Assembly: GCA_021442155.1 (NCBI GenBank)
Contig: CM038222.1
Coordinates: 58,998,266 to 59,062,265 of the forward strand
Length of the DNA stretch: 64,000 nucleotides
Reading direction: 5' to 3'
From: Cymbidium sinense
Taxonomy: Eukaryota; Streptophyta; Magnoliopsida; Asparagales; Orchidaceae
Positions 9,413-20,954 of this stretch are shown one piece after another. A program made the position numbers and the translations under genes. Each line of letters starts with the position of its first letter. Position 1 is the first letter of the stretch. The notes below the pieces were generated by a model, which saw only the letters and a list, made by a program, of their open reading frames with translations, had not been told where the DNA came from and searched no databases.

Positions 9413-10178
9413 TGTTGCGTGCTAGAAAATCATAGAGTAAAATTTACGCCTTTTTATAGTCCAAAGACACACACACGTGTATTTAAAGAGTGAACAAGAA
9501 AACTCTAGAAATTTTAACGTGAAAACCGAAAAGAGGGAAAAACTAGCCCAGTAAAAAGCTTTCACTATATATTTATTTTGGAATACAAGTTTTCCATAAC
9601 GGATTATACAATCAGAAGCGAGAATGAATCCCAAAATCATAATATATAAATCACATCTCGTACGGTTCTGGTAGTAGATGATGATGAACAATGGGGAATA
9701 GCCACTAACGAAGGTCATGATGGAGACGGAGATTGAGACTCAAGACGACGATGGTTGACAACCGCCGAGTGGTATACGATTGTTTTGGAGGATTTTCAAG
9801 CTTTAGAGCTCTCTCAGCTCTCATGAAGAATGAGATGACGGAGAAGAGACATCCTGTAAATGCATGGAAAATCCGAACCACTCCACTTCATCGGATGGCT
9901 CAAAATAATTCATTTGATCAGTTGATGTATTTTAAGTATTTGAATACACAAATGAAGTTAGAATTGTGAGATCTTGGGCTTGTTAGATCCGGCTTGTTGA
10001 GATGCTCGATTTGACTATAAACACTCAATGTTTGATAGCTATTTAGGGTTTTAACTGATATCTCAAAATTTTTAATGATATTTTAAGTGCTTGATCTTGA
10101 CCAGTTTCAACTTCGGATCAGCATGCTTTTAATATCAAGATTCGTGCTTCGACTAGTAGAATTTTCAGGGTCATATCA
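9413..10178 (-). repeat. 3' LTR of element B
   Basis: Begins TGTTGCGTGCTAGAAAA and ends CAGGGTCATATCA. This is the cleanest copy of both LTR ends in the window and defines TG...CA termini. It is shorter than the A and C LTRs. Confidence 0.88.
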
Positions 10179-10194
10179 GTTGCCCCCTATTTTT
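10179..10194 (-). other. Polypurine tract of element B
   Basis: On the minus strand AAAAATAGGGGGCAAC directly before the 3' LTR. It is the best preserved copy of this tract and is followed inward by an inverted 'ggatgacattatctcaatcatcc' motif. Confidence 0.8.
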
Positions 10195-10697
10195 GGATGA
10201 CATTATCTCAATCATCCAAAAATATATACGTCAAATACTAGAAAATAACACATTCTTCAATGAAATCTGCAGGTTCATCAATTATATATTTTGAAAGAAC
10301 AGATCTTCATGGGAGCACAAGATTATAATCACGGAAGTGGGTGTAAGGTCACGGATATACGTGGAAGAGTTATGGACCCATTTAAGCATGACGCTTAGGG
10401 TTCTCATGCTACCTGGCTCTGCACGCGGGGTTTGGTCACACGGAACGACAGTCAATGGCCTTGGCTAAGGGCAAGGCTGGGTCGCTATTCTTGTTCACGG
10501 AGTTCGGTCGCAGCGCGAACGCATGGTCAAGAAGGCTGACCAGCAGCGACAGGCGAGGTTACGGCGCCTGCGGTGGCCAGTCGAGGGTCCATGAGGGTTT
10601 TTTTATTCATTTTTGCCCATTTTCGCCCATTTTGGGTGGTTTTGAGCGGGTTTTTGTGATTTTTGGCAGCTTGACCTTTTTTTTCCCTAGAGGGGTC

Positions 10698-10705
10698 TAT
10701 AAAAA
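10698..10705 (+). promoter_or_regulatory. Internal antisense TATA box of element B
   Basis: TATAAAAA in the context AGGGGTCTATAAAAATCCCC, on the strand opposite to the element's transcription. It is followed by 'cacactcttcatatcagtgt' and then the 90-bp array. Element G has the same arrangement at 63010. Promoter function is inferred from this conservation. Confidence 0.55.
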
Positions 10706-10776
10706 TCCCCTAGGGCCAAGGGAGAAGCCACACTCTTCATATCAGTGTCCCTCTTCTGGGAGAGGTCGCTCGGAGC

Positions 10777-11080
10777 GATCAAGGCGTAGTTCATACTCTG
10801 AGCTCCGATCGAAGAGGTATCAACCGCCCTTGTCGGACCGACGGGGTTCGGAGGATATTAAGACCCGTAGTTCATACGGCGAGGCTCCGGTTTCCCTCGA
10901 TTGAGGCGTCAACTGCCCTTCTCGGACCCACTGGGTTCGGAGGGGATTAAAGCCCGAAGTTCATACAGCAAGGCTCCGATTTTCTCTCGAAAGAGGCATC
11001 AACCGCCTTGTCGACCAGCCGGTTGATCAAGACCCGTAGTTCATCGGCGAGTCCATTTTCCCTCAAAAGAAGCGCCAAGC
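10777..11080 (+). repeat. 90-bp repeat array of element B, four units
   Basis: Units start near 10777, 10855, 10945 and 11027. They carry CGTAGTTCATAC, TTTCCCTCGA and CTCGGACCGACGGG-type words, as in the long array of element EF. Confidence 0.8.
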
Positions 11081-11489
11081 CTTACGACCGGGTGGCGATG
11101 AATAACCGGCATGCGATGATGAATGAGGCCGACGCCGAATGGAGGGGATGGCCGTGATGGCGGTGGTGTAACCGACGAAGATGGTGGTGACCACGGGAGA
11201 ATTGCGGATGGTTGACGCAGAACCGACGATGGTTACGGTCGAGTGTGGCGGCAATGCGAATCAGCGATACCGACGGTATGGCATCTAGCCGGGGATGACT
11301 AGCCACGATGGTGGTGACCGGCGAGCCGATACAATGACCAGCAACGATGGTGGCCGGCACGATGGTCGGTGGCAATGGCGACCAAATAGCCGATGATAAC
11401 CGACGGTGGTACCGGAGACCGGTGATGGTCGGCTGGCAATATGGGCGATGGTCTACGGTATGGCAGCTTACATGGTCCGCGCGCGACGA

Positions 11490-12450
11490 TGGATTTTTGA
11501 CCTATATGAGGTTGTTTGTCAGAGTGTGACTCGATGGTGTTAACCTGTATGGAAGAAGTTGAATTGAATCCGCTGAGAATTTTGACCCATCTGAGGTTGT
11601 TTATCAGAGTGTTACAATGACGCAATGTGGAAGAGGTTGAATTAATCCGAGAATTTTGAATATGAGATTATTTGTGAGTGTTAGATGACGCTAACCTGTA
11701 AAGAGGAGGGAAGTCCACCAAGGACTTTTGATCTATCTAGTTGTTTGTCGAGTCTTTTCAATTTAACCTATGAAGAGGTTGAATTGAATCCGTTGAGGAT
11801 TTTGACTTATCCGAGGTTGTTTGTCGTTAGTGGCGACGTTAACCTATATGGAAGAGGTCGAATTGAATCCAAGGATTTTGACCTATCCGAGGTTGTTTGT
11901 CAAAGAAATGGCGAAACATGTATGGAAGAGGTCGAATTGAATCCGCTGAGGATTTTGACCTATCCGAGGTTGTTTGTCAGGGTATACCCAATGATGTTAA
12001 CCTGTATGGATGAGGTTGAATTGAATCCGCTGAGGATTTTTGACCCATCCGAGGTTGTTTTGTTATAGTGTTACCCACGACGCAACTTATGTGGAAGAGG
12101 CCGTGGGAAGTCCACCAAGGACCTTTTGACCTATAATAGGTTGTTTGTTAGAGTCTTTGCTCGATGACGTTAACCTATGTGGAAGAGGTTGAATTGAATC
12201 CGCTGAGGATTTTTGACCTATCCGAGGTTGTTTGTCACGGTGTTACCCGATGACATTAACTTGTATGGAAGAGGTTGAATTGAATCCGCTAAGGATTTTT
12301 GACCTATCCGAAGTTGTTTGTCAGAGTGTTACCCGATGACATTAACCTGTATGAAGGAGGTCGAATTAAATCCACTGAGGATTTATCCGAGGTTGTTTGT
12401 CAAAGTATTACTTGATGGCATTAACCTGTATGGAAGAGGTCGAATCAAAA
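11490..12450 (-). repeat. 86-bp repeat array of element B
   Basis: About 11 units of the 'gaggatttttgacctatccgagg' / 'gttaacctgtatggaag' type. Several are shortened, especially at 11600-11950. Same family as the arrays in A, C and EF. Confidence 0.85.
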
Positions 12451-12802
12451 CATCCGTTTGTGGTTGTAGCCAAAGTTGCTCCTTAACTTTGGTCTTGTTT
12501 TACCATGAGTATGATTAGAAAATTATAATTTGCAAAGCTATATCTCTTCTCAATATAAAAATATCCCCCAACTTTGACTTGTTTATTAGGATGGTAACCG
12601 ATTAGATACTTAACATATTAATAAGGGCGATCTTTTGAGATTAAGTGTTGCCCCCCAATTTTCGACAAAATCTGAAGGAACGAAGTTTGATGAATCTTCA
12701 TTCTTCGCTTCACTTAAAACTTGAAATGCTCCACCTCGATGGTGGTTTTGATCTTGTTGGGAAACTTGGTTGTCATATAAGATGAAATGATGGGAATTAG
12801 TT

Positions 12803-12821
12803 TTCCACAGACGGCGCCAAA
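12803..12821 (-). other. Primer-binding site of element B
   Basis: On the minus strand, just inside the 5' LTR, the sequence reads TTTGGCGCCGTCTGTGGAAAA. This is the clearest primer-binding site of the family in this window. A TGGCGCCG start is typical of plant Ty3/gypsy elements; the priming tRNA was not determined. Confidence 0.75.
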
Positions 12822-12822
12822 C

Positions 12823-13662
12823 TATTTTGTACTAGAAAACCAATTCTTGAGTAAAGTTTACTTTAGCCTGTATAAATTCAAACACACACCTGGTATTTAA
12901 ATAGTGAACAAGAAAACTCCAGAAATTTTAACGTGAAAAATCTCGAAAAGAGGGAAAAAATCATGGGGCTTAGCCCAATAAAATGTTTCCACTATATATT
13001 TATTTGGAGTACAAGTTTTCTCGATAACGGGATTATATAATTGTATATGAGAATGACTGACAATGGGAATCCCAATATCAGACAACAATAATCATATAAT
13101 CACGTTCAAGTTATAACAATTGCTAGTGGTAGTAGATGATAGTGAACACCGGGGAACAACCACTGACGATGAAGGTCATCATGATGGAGACCGACGGAGA
13201 TTGACAACGGCGAGGATCGCGACGGCGGCGGCGGCCGACGACGGTGGTTGACAACCGAAAGTGGTCGCATTGTGTTTGGATTTTCAAGCTTTAGATCTCT
13301 CTCTCTCTCTTCCCCTCATTTGAGGAATGAGGCTATTTATGAGAGAGTGACATCTCTGTAATACATGCAAAATCCAACCACTCCACTTCCTGGACGGCTC
13401 AAAATGATTCCTTTGATCTTGATGTATTTTAAGTATTTGAATACTCAAATGAAGTCGAATTGAGATCTTGAGCTTGTTAGATCCTCCGTTGAGACGATTT
13501 GACTATAAACACTCCATGTTTGAGAGCTATTTAGAGATTTAACTGATATTCCAAAATTTTCAATGATATTTTAAGTGCTTGATCTCGACCAGTTTCAACT
13601 TGACGCATGCTTTTAACATCAAGATTCGTGCTTCGACTAGTAGAATTTTCAGGGTCATATCA
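12823..13662 (-). repeat. 5' LTR of element B
   Basis: 840 bp, starting with decayed TATTTTGTACTAG and ending CAGGGTCATATCA. The minus-strand TATA box (CTCATAAATAGCC) lies around 13331-13342 and would start the genomic transcript. Confidence 0.85.
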
Positions 13663-14253
13663 GACACAAATTTCTTCTTCATGGAATTAAAACTATAGTT
13701 ATTTACTTTATAAAATATAATAATAATAATATTTAGATTTAGCCATGACATAAAAATGCATTAACACAATTATTTTTCTTCAAATCTTCTATTGGAAAAA
13801 ATTGGATCATGATATTTTAAAAAATTTATATTACACTTATTTTAAATCAATTTAAAAAATTTTAATATTCATTTGATTGTGTGATTCATAACAGTGGTGA
13901 TCTAGGAAGGGGAAAAGAAAGTAAAATATGCTTTTATACACTCAACTATTGGATTTAAATTGCTTGTGATTACACCAAAATCTTATTAATAAAATAACTG
14001 AGACATGAGGAAATATAAGAGATAATGATCATTTAGAAGAAAAGATTTTGAGATTTCACTACATTCTTAAAAAGTACAAAAATTAAGTAGATAATTCAAT
14101 ATTCTTTTCTCGCCTTTATACTCATTTATTTATAGACTCGAGTTTAATCATAATATTGTAAAAATGTTATATTATTACAAAATATTAAAAAAATAATTAC
14201 AAAGTAAAGATTATACTCATGAAATTTGAGAAATATTAATATTCATAGAATCT
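13663..14253. other. AT-rich spacer between elements B and C, no gene
   Basis: About 590 bases, strongly AT-rich. It begins with the GACAC target copy of B and ends with AATCT, the left target copy of C. No ORF, RNA gene or repeat family was recognised. Confidence 0.5.
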
Positions 14254-15202
14254 TGATATGGCTCTCAAAATACCACTAGTCAAAGCACAAATCTTGATCA
14301 AACCGATATGATTTTGAGTCAATACCGATCGAGATCAAGACTTAAATATCATTGGAATCTTTGGGACATCAATTAAATCTCAAAACAGCTCTCAAATATG
14401 AAGTGTTTATAGTCAAATCGAAGCCTCGACGAGCGGATCTAACGAGCCTAAGATCTCATAATTCGACTTCATTTGAGCATCTAAATGCTCAAAATACATC
14501 AAATGATCAAGGAATCATCCCGAGCGTCCGATCGAGGGAGTGACGCTTTACATGAATTTACAAGAATGCCTCATCCCATCTATAAATACCTTCATTCCTC
14601 ACATGAAGGGGAGGCCAAGTGAAGAGGAGTCAAACAAGTGAAGAGGAGCCACTGACCTTGGTCCACCGCGGCCACCGCCGTCGCCGATCTGCCAATCTGC
14701 CAAGCAAGAGAAGAAGAGGAAGAGCCAGAAAGGAAGAAGAAGAAGAGTCCAAGCAAGGAAGAAAAGGAAGAGTCCGAGCGGGGAAGAAGAGGAAAAGCCC
14801 AAGTGAGGAGGAAGAGAGAGCTCTGAAGCTTGAAGATCCTCCAAGCAAGATCGCACTAAGCAAGATTGCACTCCGCGGCCATCAACCATCGCCAGCCATC
14901 GCCACTAATTGTACCATGTCACGAAGTTACCCGATCTCCACCATCATAATTACAACTGATCATTGTTACGCTTGTTATTCCTCTCATATGCAATTGTAAT
15001 CCGTTATCGGAAGATTTTGTACTATGAAATGATACATAGTGGAAGCTTTTATCCAGCCCCGTGATTTTTTCCCCTCTTTTCGAGGTTTTCCACGCTTAAA
15101 ATTTTGAGTGTCTCTGTTCTCTTTAATTAATTACTGTGTGTTTGGACTTCACAACAAGAGGCGTAAACTTTCACTCTACTCTGACCGGTTTTCTAGACGC
15201 AA
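14254..15202 (+). repeat. 5' LTR of element C
   Basis: Begins TGATATGGC and ends TTCTAGACGCAA. The TATA box CTATAAATA is at 14580-14588, followed by the likely start of the R region. A purine-rich stretch at 14700-14830 repeats 'aaggaagaagaggaagag' and makes a Lys/Glu-rich frame that is not a gene. Confidence 0.88.
14580..14588 (+). promoter_or_regulatory. LTR TATA box of element C
   Basis: CTATAAATA in the 5' LTR, repeated in the 3' LTR at about 18799. The same box is found inverted in the LTRs of A, B, D, EF and G. Confidence 0.65.
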
Positions 15203-15439
15203 GCCATGCCGTCAGGGATGTTGATTCCCATTATTTCATCTTGTATGACAATCAAGTTTTCAACAAGATCAAAACCACCATCGAGGTGGAGCATTCAAGC
15301 TTTTAAAGAACGCATAAGAATGAAGATTCATCAAACTTTGTTCCTTCAGATTCCGAACTGGGGCAACTCTTAATCTCAAAAGATAAGCAAGTCAAGAACA
15401 CCAATGAAAAGGCAAAGATCAATAGTCAACTCATAACTA

Positions 15440-16780
15440 TTCGACCATACGGCAGTTAATCGAGCAAAGCTCTAAAACAACGGAAAGGTCAAACTTACCA
15501 CTTCGCAGTTAATGCCATCGGATAACACTCGACAAACAACCTGGATGGTCAAAATCATCGTCCGGTCTCCGACTACCATCGTCGCCACCGCTCTGACCAT
15601 CGCGCAATTCGCGGTCATCACTATTATCGCCGGTCATCGCGACCACCGTTTGCCATCATCGCCGCCGACCATCGCTGATTCTTCGCCGGTTATCGCTTAT
15701 CGCCGGTCATCATGGCTGACCGACGCCAAGCACTGGCTACTCGCTGCCGTCGACCAACCCGTCCGTAACCACTATAGCCGCTGACTGCCGCATTCTTCGC
15801 ATCAATTAACTGCCGGCCAACCATAAGTAGCCATCCGCTGACTATTGCCGCTGTTGCCGCGGTTCAATTCGCTTGCCAACCATAGCTGGTCCATCATTGC
15901 CACTACGTTGCCATTGCCGCTGACCACCTCTTACCGCCAACCTACTGGTCACCGCTGATTACCGCCGGTCGCTGCCGTCAGTCGCCGGCATCTCGTCACT
16001 ACCATCATCGTCATTATCCGCAACTACCGACGCTGCCGCCGCTTCCTTGGTGGACTTCCCGACGGGTTAATGTCATCGAGCAAAAGCTCGACAAACAACC
16101 GGAAAGGTCAAAACGCCCCAGGGACTTCCGATCTTCCAGATGGTTAATGTCATCGAGCAAAGCACAAACAACCCAGAAAGGTCAAAACGCCTTGGTGGAC
16201 TTCGCGATCTCTTCCATACGTTAATGTCATCGAGCAAAAGCTGACAAACAACCCGGAAAGGTCAAACGCCCTTCTCTGGACTTCCATACGCAGCACGTCA
16301 TCGAGCAAAGCTCGACAAACAACCCAGAAAGGTCAAAACGCCCCTTGGTGGACTTCTGCGATCTCTTCCATACGTTGGCCGTCGAATAATATTCACCAAT
16401 AACCTAGAAAGGTCAAAACTTTGTACGCTCCACAGTTAATCGTAACACTCGACAAACAACCTCGGATAGGTCAAAATCCTCGGATTCAATTCGACCTCTT
16501 CCATACGGTTAACATCATCGGGTAACACTCGACAATAACCTCGACGGGTCAAAATCTCGATAATTCGACCTCTTCCATACCGCCATCGGTAACACTCGAC
16601 AAATAACCTCTGACGGGTCAAAATTCTCGGATTCAATTCGACCTCTTCCATAGGTTAACGCCATCGTCACACCGACAAACAACCTCGACGGTCAAAGATC
16701 TCGCCGAATTAATTGACCTTCCATACGCTATCGGTCACACTCGACAAACAACCTCGATAGTCAAAGATCCCGCCGCCAAC
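15440..16780 (+). repeat. 86-bp repeat array of element C, split by a GC-rich block
   Basis: Units such as 'gttaatgtcatcgagcaaa' with 'gacaaacaacc..gaaaggtcaaa' are the reverse complement of the 86-bp unit in A, B and EF. One or two units lie at 15440-15550. The array resumes at about 16040 after a block of CpG-rich 'ccatcgccgctgaccatcg' type DNA. Many units are shortened. Confidence 0.8.
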
Positions 16781-16860
16781 CACCGTCGCTAATTGCCGCC
16801 GACTACCGTCGGCCACAACCATCGCGCCGCATCGCCAATCGACGATACGGGGAACGACGG

Positions 16861-17715
16861 GCCGGAACCTAACCAATGTCGCTTGACGCTTTAACCTCGA
16901 CGATCCGACGGACCCTGAACCGGACGATGCCGGAAACGGAACCACGACGTATCGTGGCCTTGATCGCTTCAACCTCGACGATCCGACGGACTGAACCGGA
17001 CGTCGGAAACCGGAACCACGACGCTGTCTTGATCGCCTTTAACCGGGACGATCCGACGGGACCGACGGACGACGGAAACCGGAACCACGACGTATCGCGG
17101 GCCTGATCGCTAACCCGTGACGATCCGACGGGACCGAAACGACGAGGTCGGAAACCGGAACCACGACGCATCGCGGGCCTTGATCGCCTTCCTAACCCGG
17201 ACGACGGACGGACGAACGGACGAGTCGGAAACCGGAACCACGACGCATGGGCCTTGACGCCCTAACCCGGACGGTCGACGGGCGAACCGACGAGGCGAAA
17301 CCGGAACCACGACGCATGGCCTTGATCGCTTCCTAACCTGCATAACCGACGGGACCGACGACGGTCGGGAAACCGGAACCACGACGATCGCGGCCTTGAT
17401 CGCCTAACCACGATCCGACGGGACCGACCGGACGAGGTCGGAAACCGGAACCACGACGATCGTGGCCTTGATCGCCACCTAACCTGACGATCCGACGGGA
17501 CAAGAACCGGACGAGTCGGAAACCGAACCACGACGCGTGGCCTCGATCGCTAACCTGACGATCCGACGGGACGAACGACGAGGTCGGAACCTGGAACCAC
17601 GACGCATCGGCCTTGATCGCCTAACCACCGACGGAGCCGAACGACGAGGTCCAGAACTGAACCACGACGTCAGTGCCTTGATCGCCTCGACGCTTCGATC
17701 GCCTCGATCGCCTCC
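16861..17715 (-). repeat. GC-rich, shortened version of the 90-bp array in element C
   Basis: About 11 units spaced 68-78 bp, each with 'gatccgacgg', 'gaaaccggaaccacgacg' and 'ccttgatcgcc'. Read on the minus strand they correspond to the 90-bp unit but with lost bases and many more CpG. All frames run open by chance here because of the composition. Confidence 0.7.
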
Positions 17716-18483
17716 AAAGGACCCTCACTCAAGAAGAAAGGGAAAGGGGAAAGGTGTGCCTCTCCCTCCTACCCTAGATTTATCCCAGGGGCAAAGGGTA
17801 AAATTTCAAAAGCCTCAAAAACCAAGACAAACGGCTCAAAACGCTCAAAAATTAAAATCCTCAAAACGGCTCAAAAAAACTCATGGCGCTCGCTGACACG
17901 CTGGCCAAGCGCAGCGCTACAAGCTATGGACGCTGCCACAAGACAGACGGGCTGCCTCCCGCTCCTCCCGGCCGGAGGTTCGGACGGACCGCTGACAACG
18001 TCAGACCGGTTGACAAGGACCGTCATCGACCCGGACCGTCGCTGACCGGACCGTCACATTCGACGCCGCTGAATCAACCGCCGTCGACCGACCCGACCAG
18101 CTGAACTAACCGTCGATCAATCGACGCGAACGGCTGACGCTGCGACCATGCTGCAGCGCCATGCCGACGCTGGGTTCAAGACGCAAGCTGGCCGACGGCC
18201 GCTCACGGCGACGCACGCTTCATCGCGACGCAACGGCACGGGCGCCAGACCACGGGCGCCGGAGGGTCTCCGTAACGCTCAAAAACTTCGCAAGTATCCA
18301 AATAGATCCGTAACCTCAAAATCTCATACCTACGGCTACACATCTACTACATCATAATTTTGTATTTTATGATAATTTATTCTCAAAATATATGATTCAT
18401 GCCGACGTTTAAAAGAACTCGTTATTTTGAGCATTTGACATATATTTTGAATGATTAAGCTAAAGTCATCCAAAAATAGTAAC

Positions 18484-19414
18484 CGATATGGCTCTCAAAA
18501 TACCACTAAAAGCACAAATCTTGATGTCGAAACCGATATGATTTTGAGTCAATCGAGATCAAGCACTTAAATATCATTGGAATCTTTGGGACATCAATTA
18601 AATCTCAAAACAGCTCTCAAATATGAAGTGTTTATAGTCAAATCGAAGGCTCGACGAGGGATCTAACGAGCCTAAGATCTCATAATTCGATTTCATTTGA
18701 GCATCTAAATGCTCAAAATACATCAAATGATCAAGGAATCATCCCCCAGGGGGAGTGGTACGCTTTACATGAATTTACAAGAATGCCCCTCATCCCATCT
18801 ATAAATAGACCTTCATTCCTCACATGGGGAGGCTGGCCAAGTGAAGAGGAGTCAAACAAGTGAAGAAGAGGACCTCAAGAAACCACCGCCGGCCACCGCC
18901 GTCACATCTGCCAATCTCCAAGGAAGAAGAGGAAGAGCCCGAGCAAGGAAGAAGAAGAAGAGTCCAAGCAAGGAAGAAAAGGAAGAGTCCAGGAAGAAGA
19001 GGAAAAGCCCAAGTGAGGAGGAAGAGAGAGCTCTGAAGCTTGAAGATCCTCCAAGCAAGATCGCACCCCAAGCAAGATTGCACTCCCGCTCGGCGGCCAT
19101 CAACCATCGCCACCGGCCACTGTCGTCACTAATTGTACCATGTATTCCCGCCGGAAGTTACCCCGCATCTCCACCATCAGTAACAATTACAACCTGATCA
19201 TTGTTACACAGTTGTTATTCCTCTCTCATATGTACTAAGTTATCGAAGATTTTGTACTATGAGATAGACATGGAAGCTTTTCAGTGGTTTTCCCTGGGAG
19301 GTTTTCCACGTTAAAATTTTGGAGTGTCTCCTCGTTTTAATTACTGTGTGACTTCACAACAAGGCTAAAGCGTAAACTTTCACTCTACCGCGACTGGTTT
19401 TCTAGCACGCAACA
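18484..19414 (+). repeat. 3' LTR of element C
   Basis: Begins CGATATGGC (TG mutated) and ends TTCTAGCACGCAACA. It is about 930 bp and aligns over its whole length with the 5' LTR. The differences are mostly short insertions or deletions in GC-rich words. Confidence 0.88.
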
Positions 19415-19872
19415 AATCTTATAATTAAAAAAAAAATACTATATTACTATTATAATAATAAATACTTAATATTTTTTCTATTTAAAATAAAAGCTGATAA
19501 GATTTACCAATGTCTAGGCCTAATCTCATATATATCTATCCTCCCCTCCGCTAAGAATACCACATAGACATGTAAAAATGTGTAATGATAAGAGATATGA
19601 TATACTATAAAATAATAATGATATGACATAATATACATATGAATAAATTTATTGATATCATAATTTAAATGATTCTTAATTTAATTATAAAAGATTCCAC
19701 CACTTATGTTGCATTGAGATTAAACCCAAAATTACAAGAATAAATATAGCATAATAGCAATAAAAATAATATATAATATATATTCTACTCGTCATGTGCA
19801 AGAACAGATTTAATGTCTAATCTTTGATTTTCATGTTCAAATTCTTCCAAAAACACAAAAAAAAAAAGAATG
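19415..19872. other. AT-rich spacer, no gene
   Basis: Begins with the right AATCT copy of element C. It ends with 'gttcaaattcttccaaaaacac', which is also found just left of MITE copy 3 at 60240. This shows that the MITE and its flank were duplicated together. Confidence 0.5.
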
Positions 19873-20928
19873 ATTTACATACATACACATATGCAAAACC
19901 AAATATATAGAGTAAAAATTTTTAGCTTTATTTCATGAAATCTAGCACACAATACGTATTATTTAAAGAGTGAACAGAAAACTAATTTTTTTCGTGGAAA
20001 ACCTCAAAAGAGGGAAAACCACGGCCTAGCCCAAGAAAGCTTCCACTATGTATCCGTTTGAGTACAAGATCTTCCCGATACCGGATTACGTAATTGTATA
20101 TGAGAAAGGAACAATTTATGTGACAACGATCGAGTTGTAAAATAAGCTAGTAGAAGATGATGGTGAACTGTAAGGCGAGCAATCACCGCGGAAATGCGGA
20201 ATAATTACTGCCAGTAAATACAGGAACAATCACGGTAAAGGAAAAATCCGGTAGAAGTCATCATGATGGAGACCGGAGATGACGCAAGAAGCGATCAATC
20301 GGTGGCCGAGCGGCGGTATGGCGATGACCGCCGAGTGGCGACGATTATGCTTGGAGGATCTTTAGAGCTCTCTCCTCTCTCTTCCTTGGGCTCCCCTCAT
20401 ATGAGGAATGAGTGACTATTTATAGATTGGAGGAGTGGCGTCTCTGTAAATAAATGCAAAACTCGTACCACTCCACTTCATCGGACGACTCAAAATGATC
20501 CCCTTGATCATATGATATATTTTGTGTATTTAAATGCTCAAATGATGTCGGAATTATGATATCTTGGGCTTGTTAGACTTGTCAATACGTCGCCGATTTG
20601 ACTATAAACACTCCATGTTTAAGAGTCGATTGATAAAACGCTTGATCTCTTAATCTTGATTCATCGATTGCTTTCTACGCCAAGATTGCTTTTTCTAGAC
20701 TAGAGGAATTATATCAATACCTCATAATTCTTATGCATTTATATATCTAATACTCAAAATTAGATATTTATTTATCTAATATTTTCTATGAATAAAAAGT
20801 TACAATTCACTTTAAAAAAAGAGTAAATGATGATATTATTTTTAATGTGATATTAAAGATTAAGATATTATATATACATACATATATAAATATGTAAATA
20901 TATAAGAATTGTATGATATGATGTAAAT
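19873..20928. mobile_element. MITE copy 2, split by solo LTR D
   Basis: The left end ATTTACATACATAC is at 19873-19886. The rest (CTCATAATTCTTATGCATTTATATATC onward to ATGTAAATT) resumes at 20717-20928. Joined, it matches MITE copy 3 at 60273-60486. Confidence 0.7.
19888..20716 (-). mobile_element. Solo LTR D
   Basis: About 829 bp matching the family LTR in minus orientation. It contains 'atttaaagagtgaac' near the start, the minus-strand TATA box at about 20414-20425, and an ATATCA end at 20716. No primer-binding site or polypurine tract follows either end. ATACA (19883-19887) and ATACC (20717-20721) are a near-perfect target duplication. Solo LTRs arise by recombination between the two LTRs of one element. 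Confidence 0.75.
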
Positions 20929-20954
20929 TATATAAAAAAGATAAATTACTAAGG

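Larger units (their letters stand above)
9413..13662 (-). mobile_element. LTR retrotransposon B, non-autonomous, Tat-like
   Basis: A 4.25-kb minus-oriented element. LTRs are 9413-10178 and 12823-13662. Target duplication is GGCAC (9408-9412) and GACAC (13663-13667), one transition apart. The polypurine tract is at 10179-10194 and the primer-binding site at 12803-12821. The interior contains an antisense TATA box, four 90-bp units, a GC-rich block (11080-11490) and about 11 of the 86-bp units. There is no gag or pol coding region. Confidence 0.88.
14254..19414 (+). mobile_element. LTR retrotransposon C, non-autonomous, Tat-like
   Basis: A complete 5.16-kb element in plus orientation, opposite to A, B, EF and G. 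A perfect 5-bp target duplication AATCT flanks it (14249-14253 and 19415-19419). LTRs are 14254-15202 and 18484-19414. The primer-binding region (15203-15220) is decayed and the polypurine tract is AAAAATAGTAAC (18472-18483). The interior carries the 86-bp and 90-bp arrays in inverted order compared with B, as expected from its orientation, plus a CpG-rich segment at 15560-16040 and 16780-18290. No gag or pol. Confidence 0.9.

Noticed and set aside
14619..14999. Lys/Glu-rich 126-codon frame in the 5' LTR of C (and 118 codons at 18841)
   Set aside because: Lies within the LTR, depends on a purine repeat, differs by frameshifts between the two LTRs, and has no domain.
16709..17531. Overlapping Arg/Ser/Pro-rich frames on both strands of element C
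   Set aside because: Produced by the GC-rich tandem array; several frames are open at once, which is typical of low-stop repeats.
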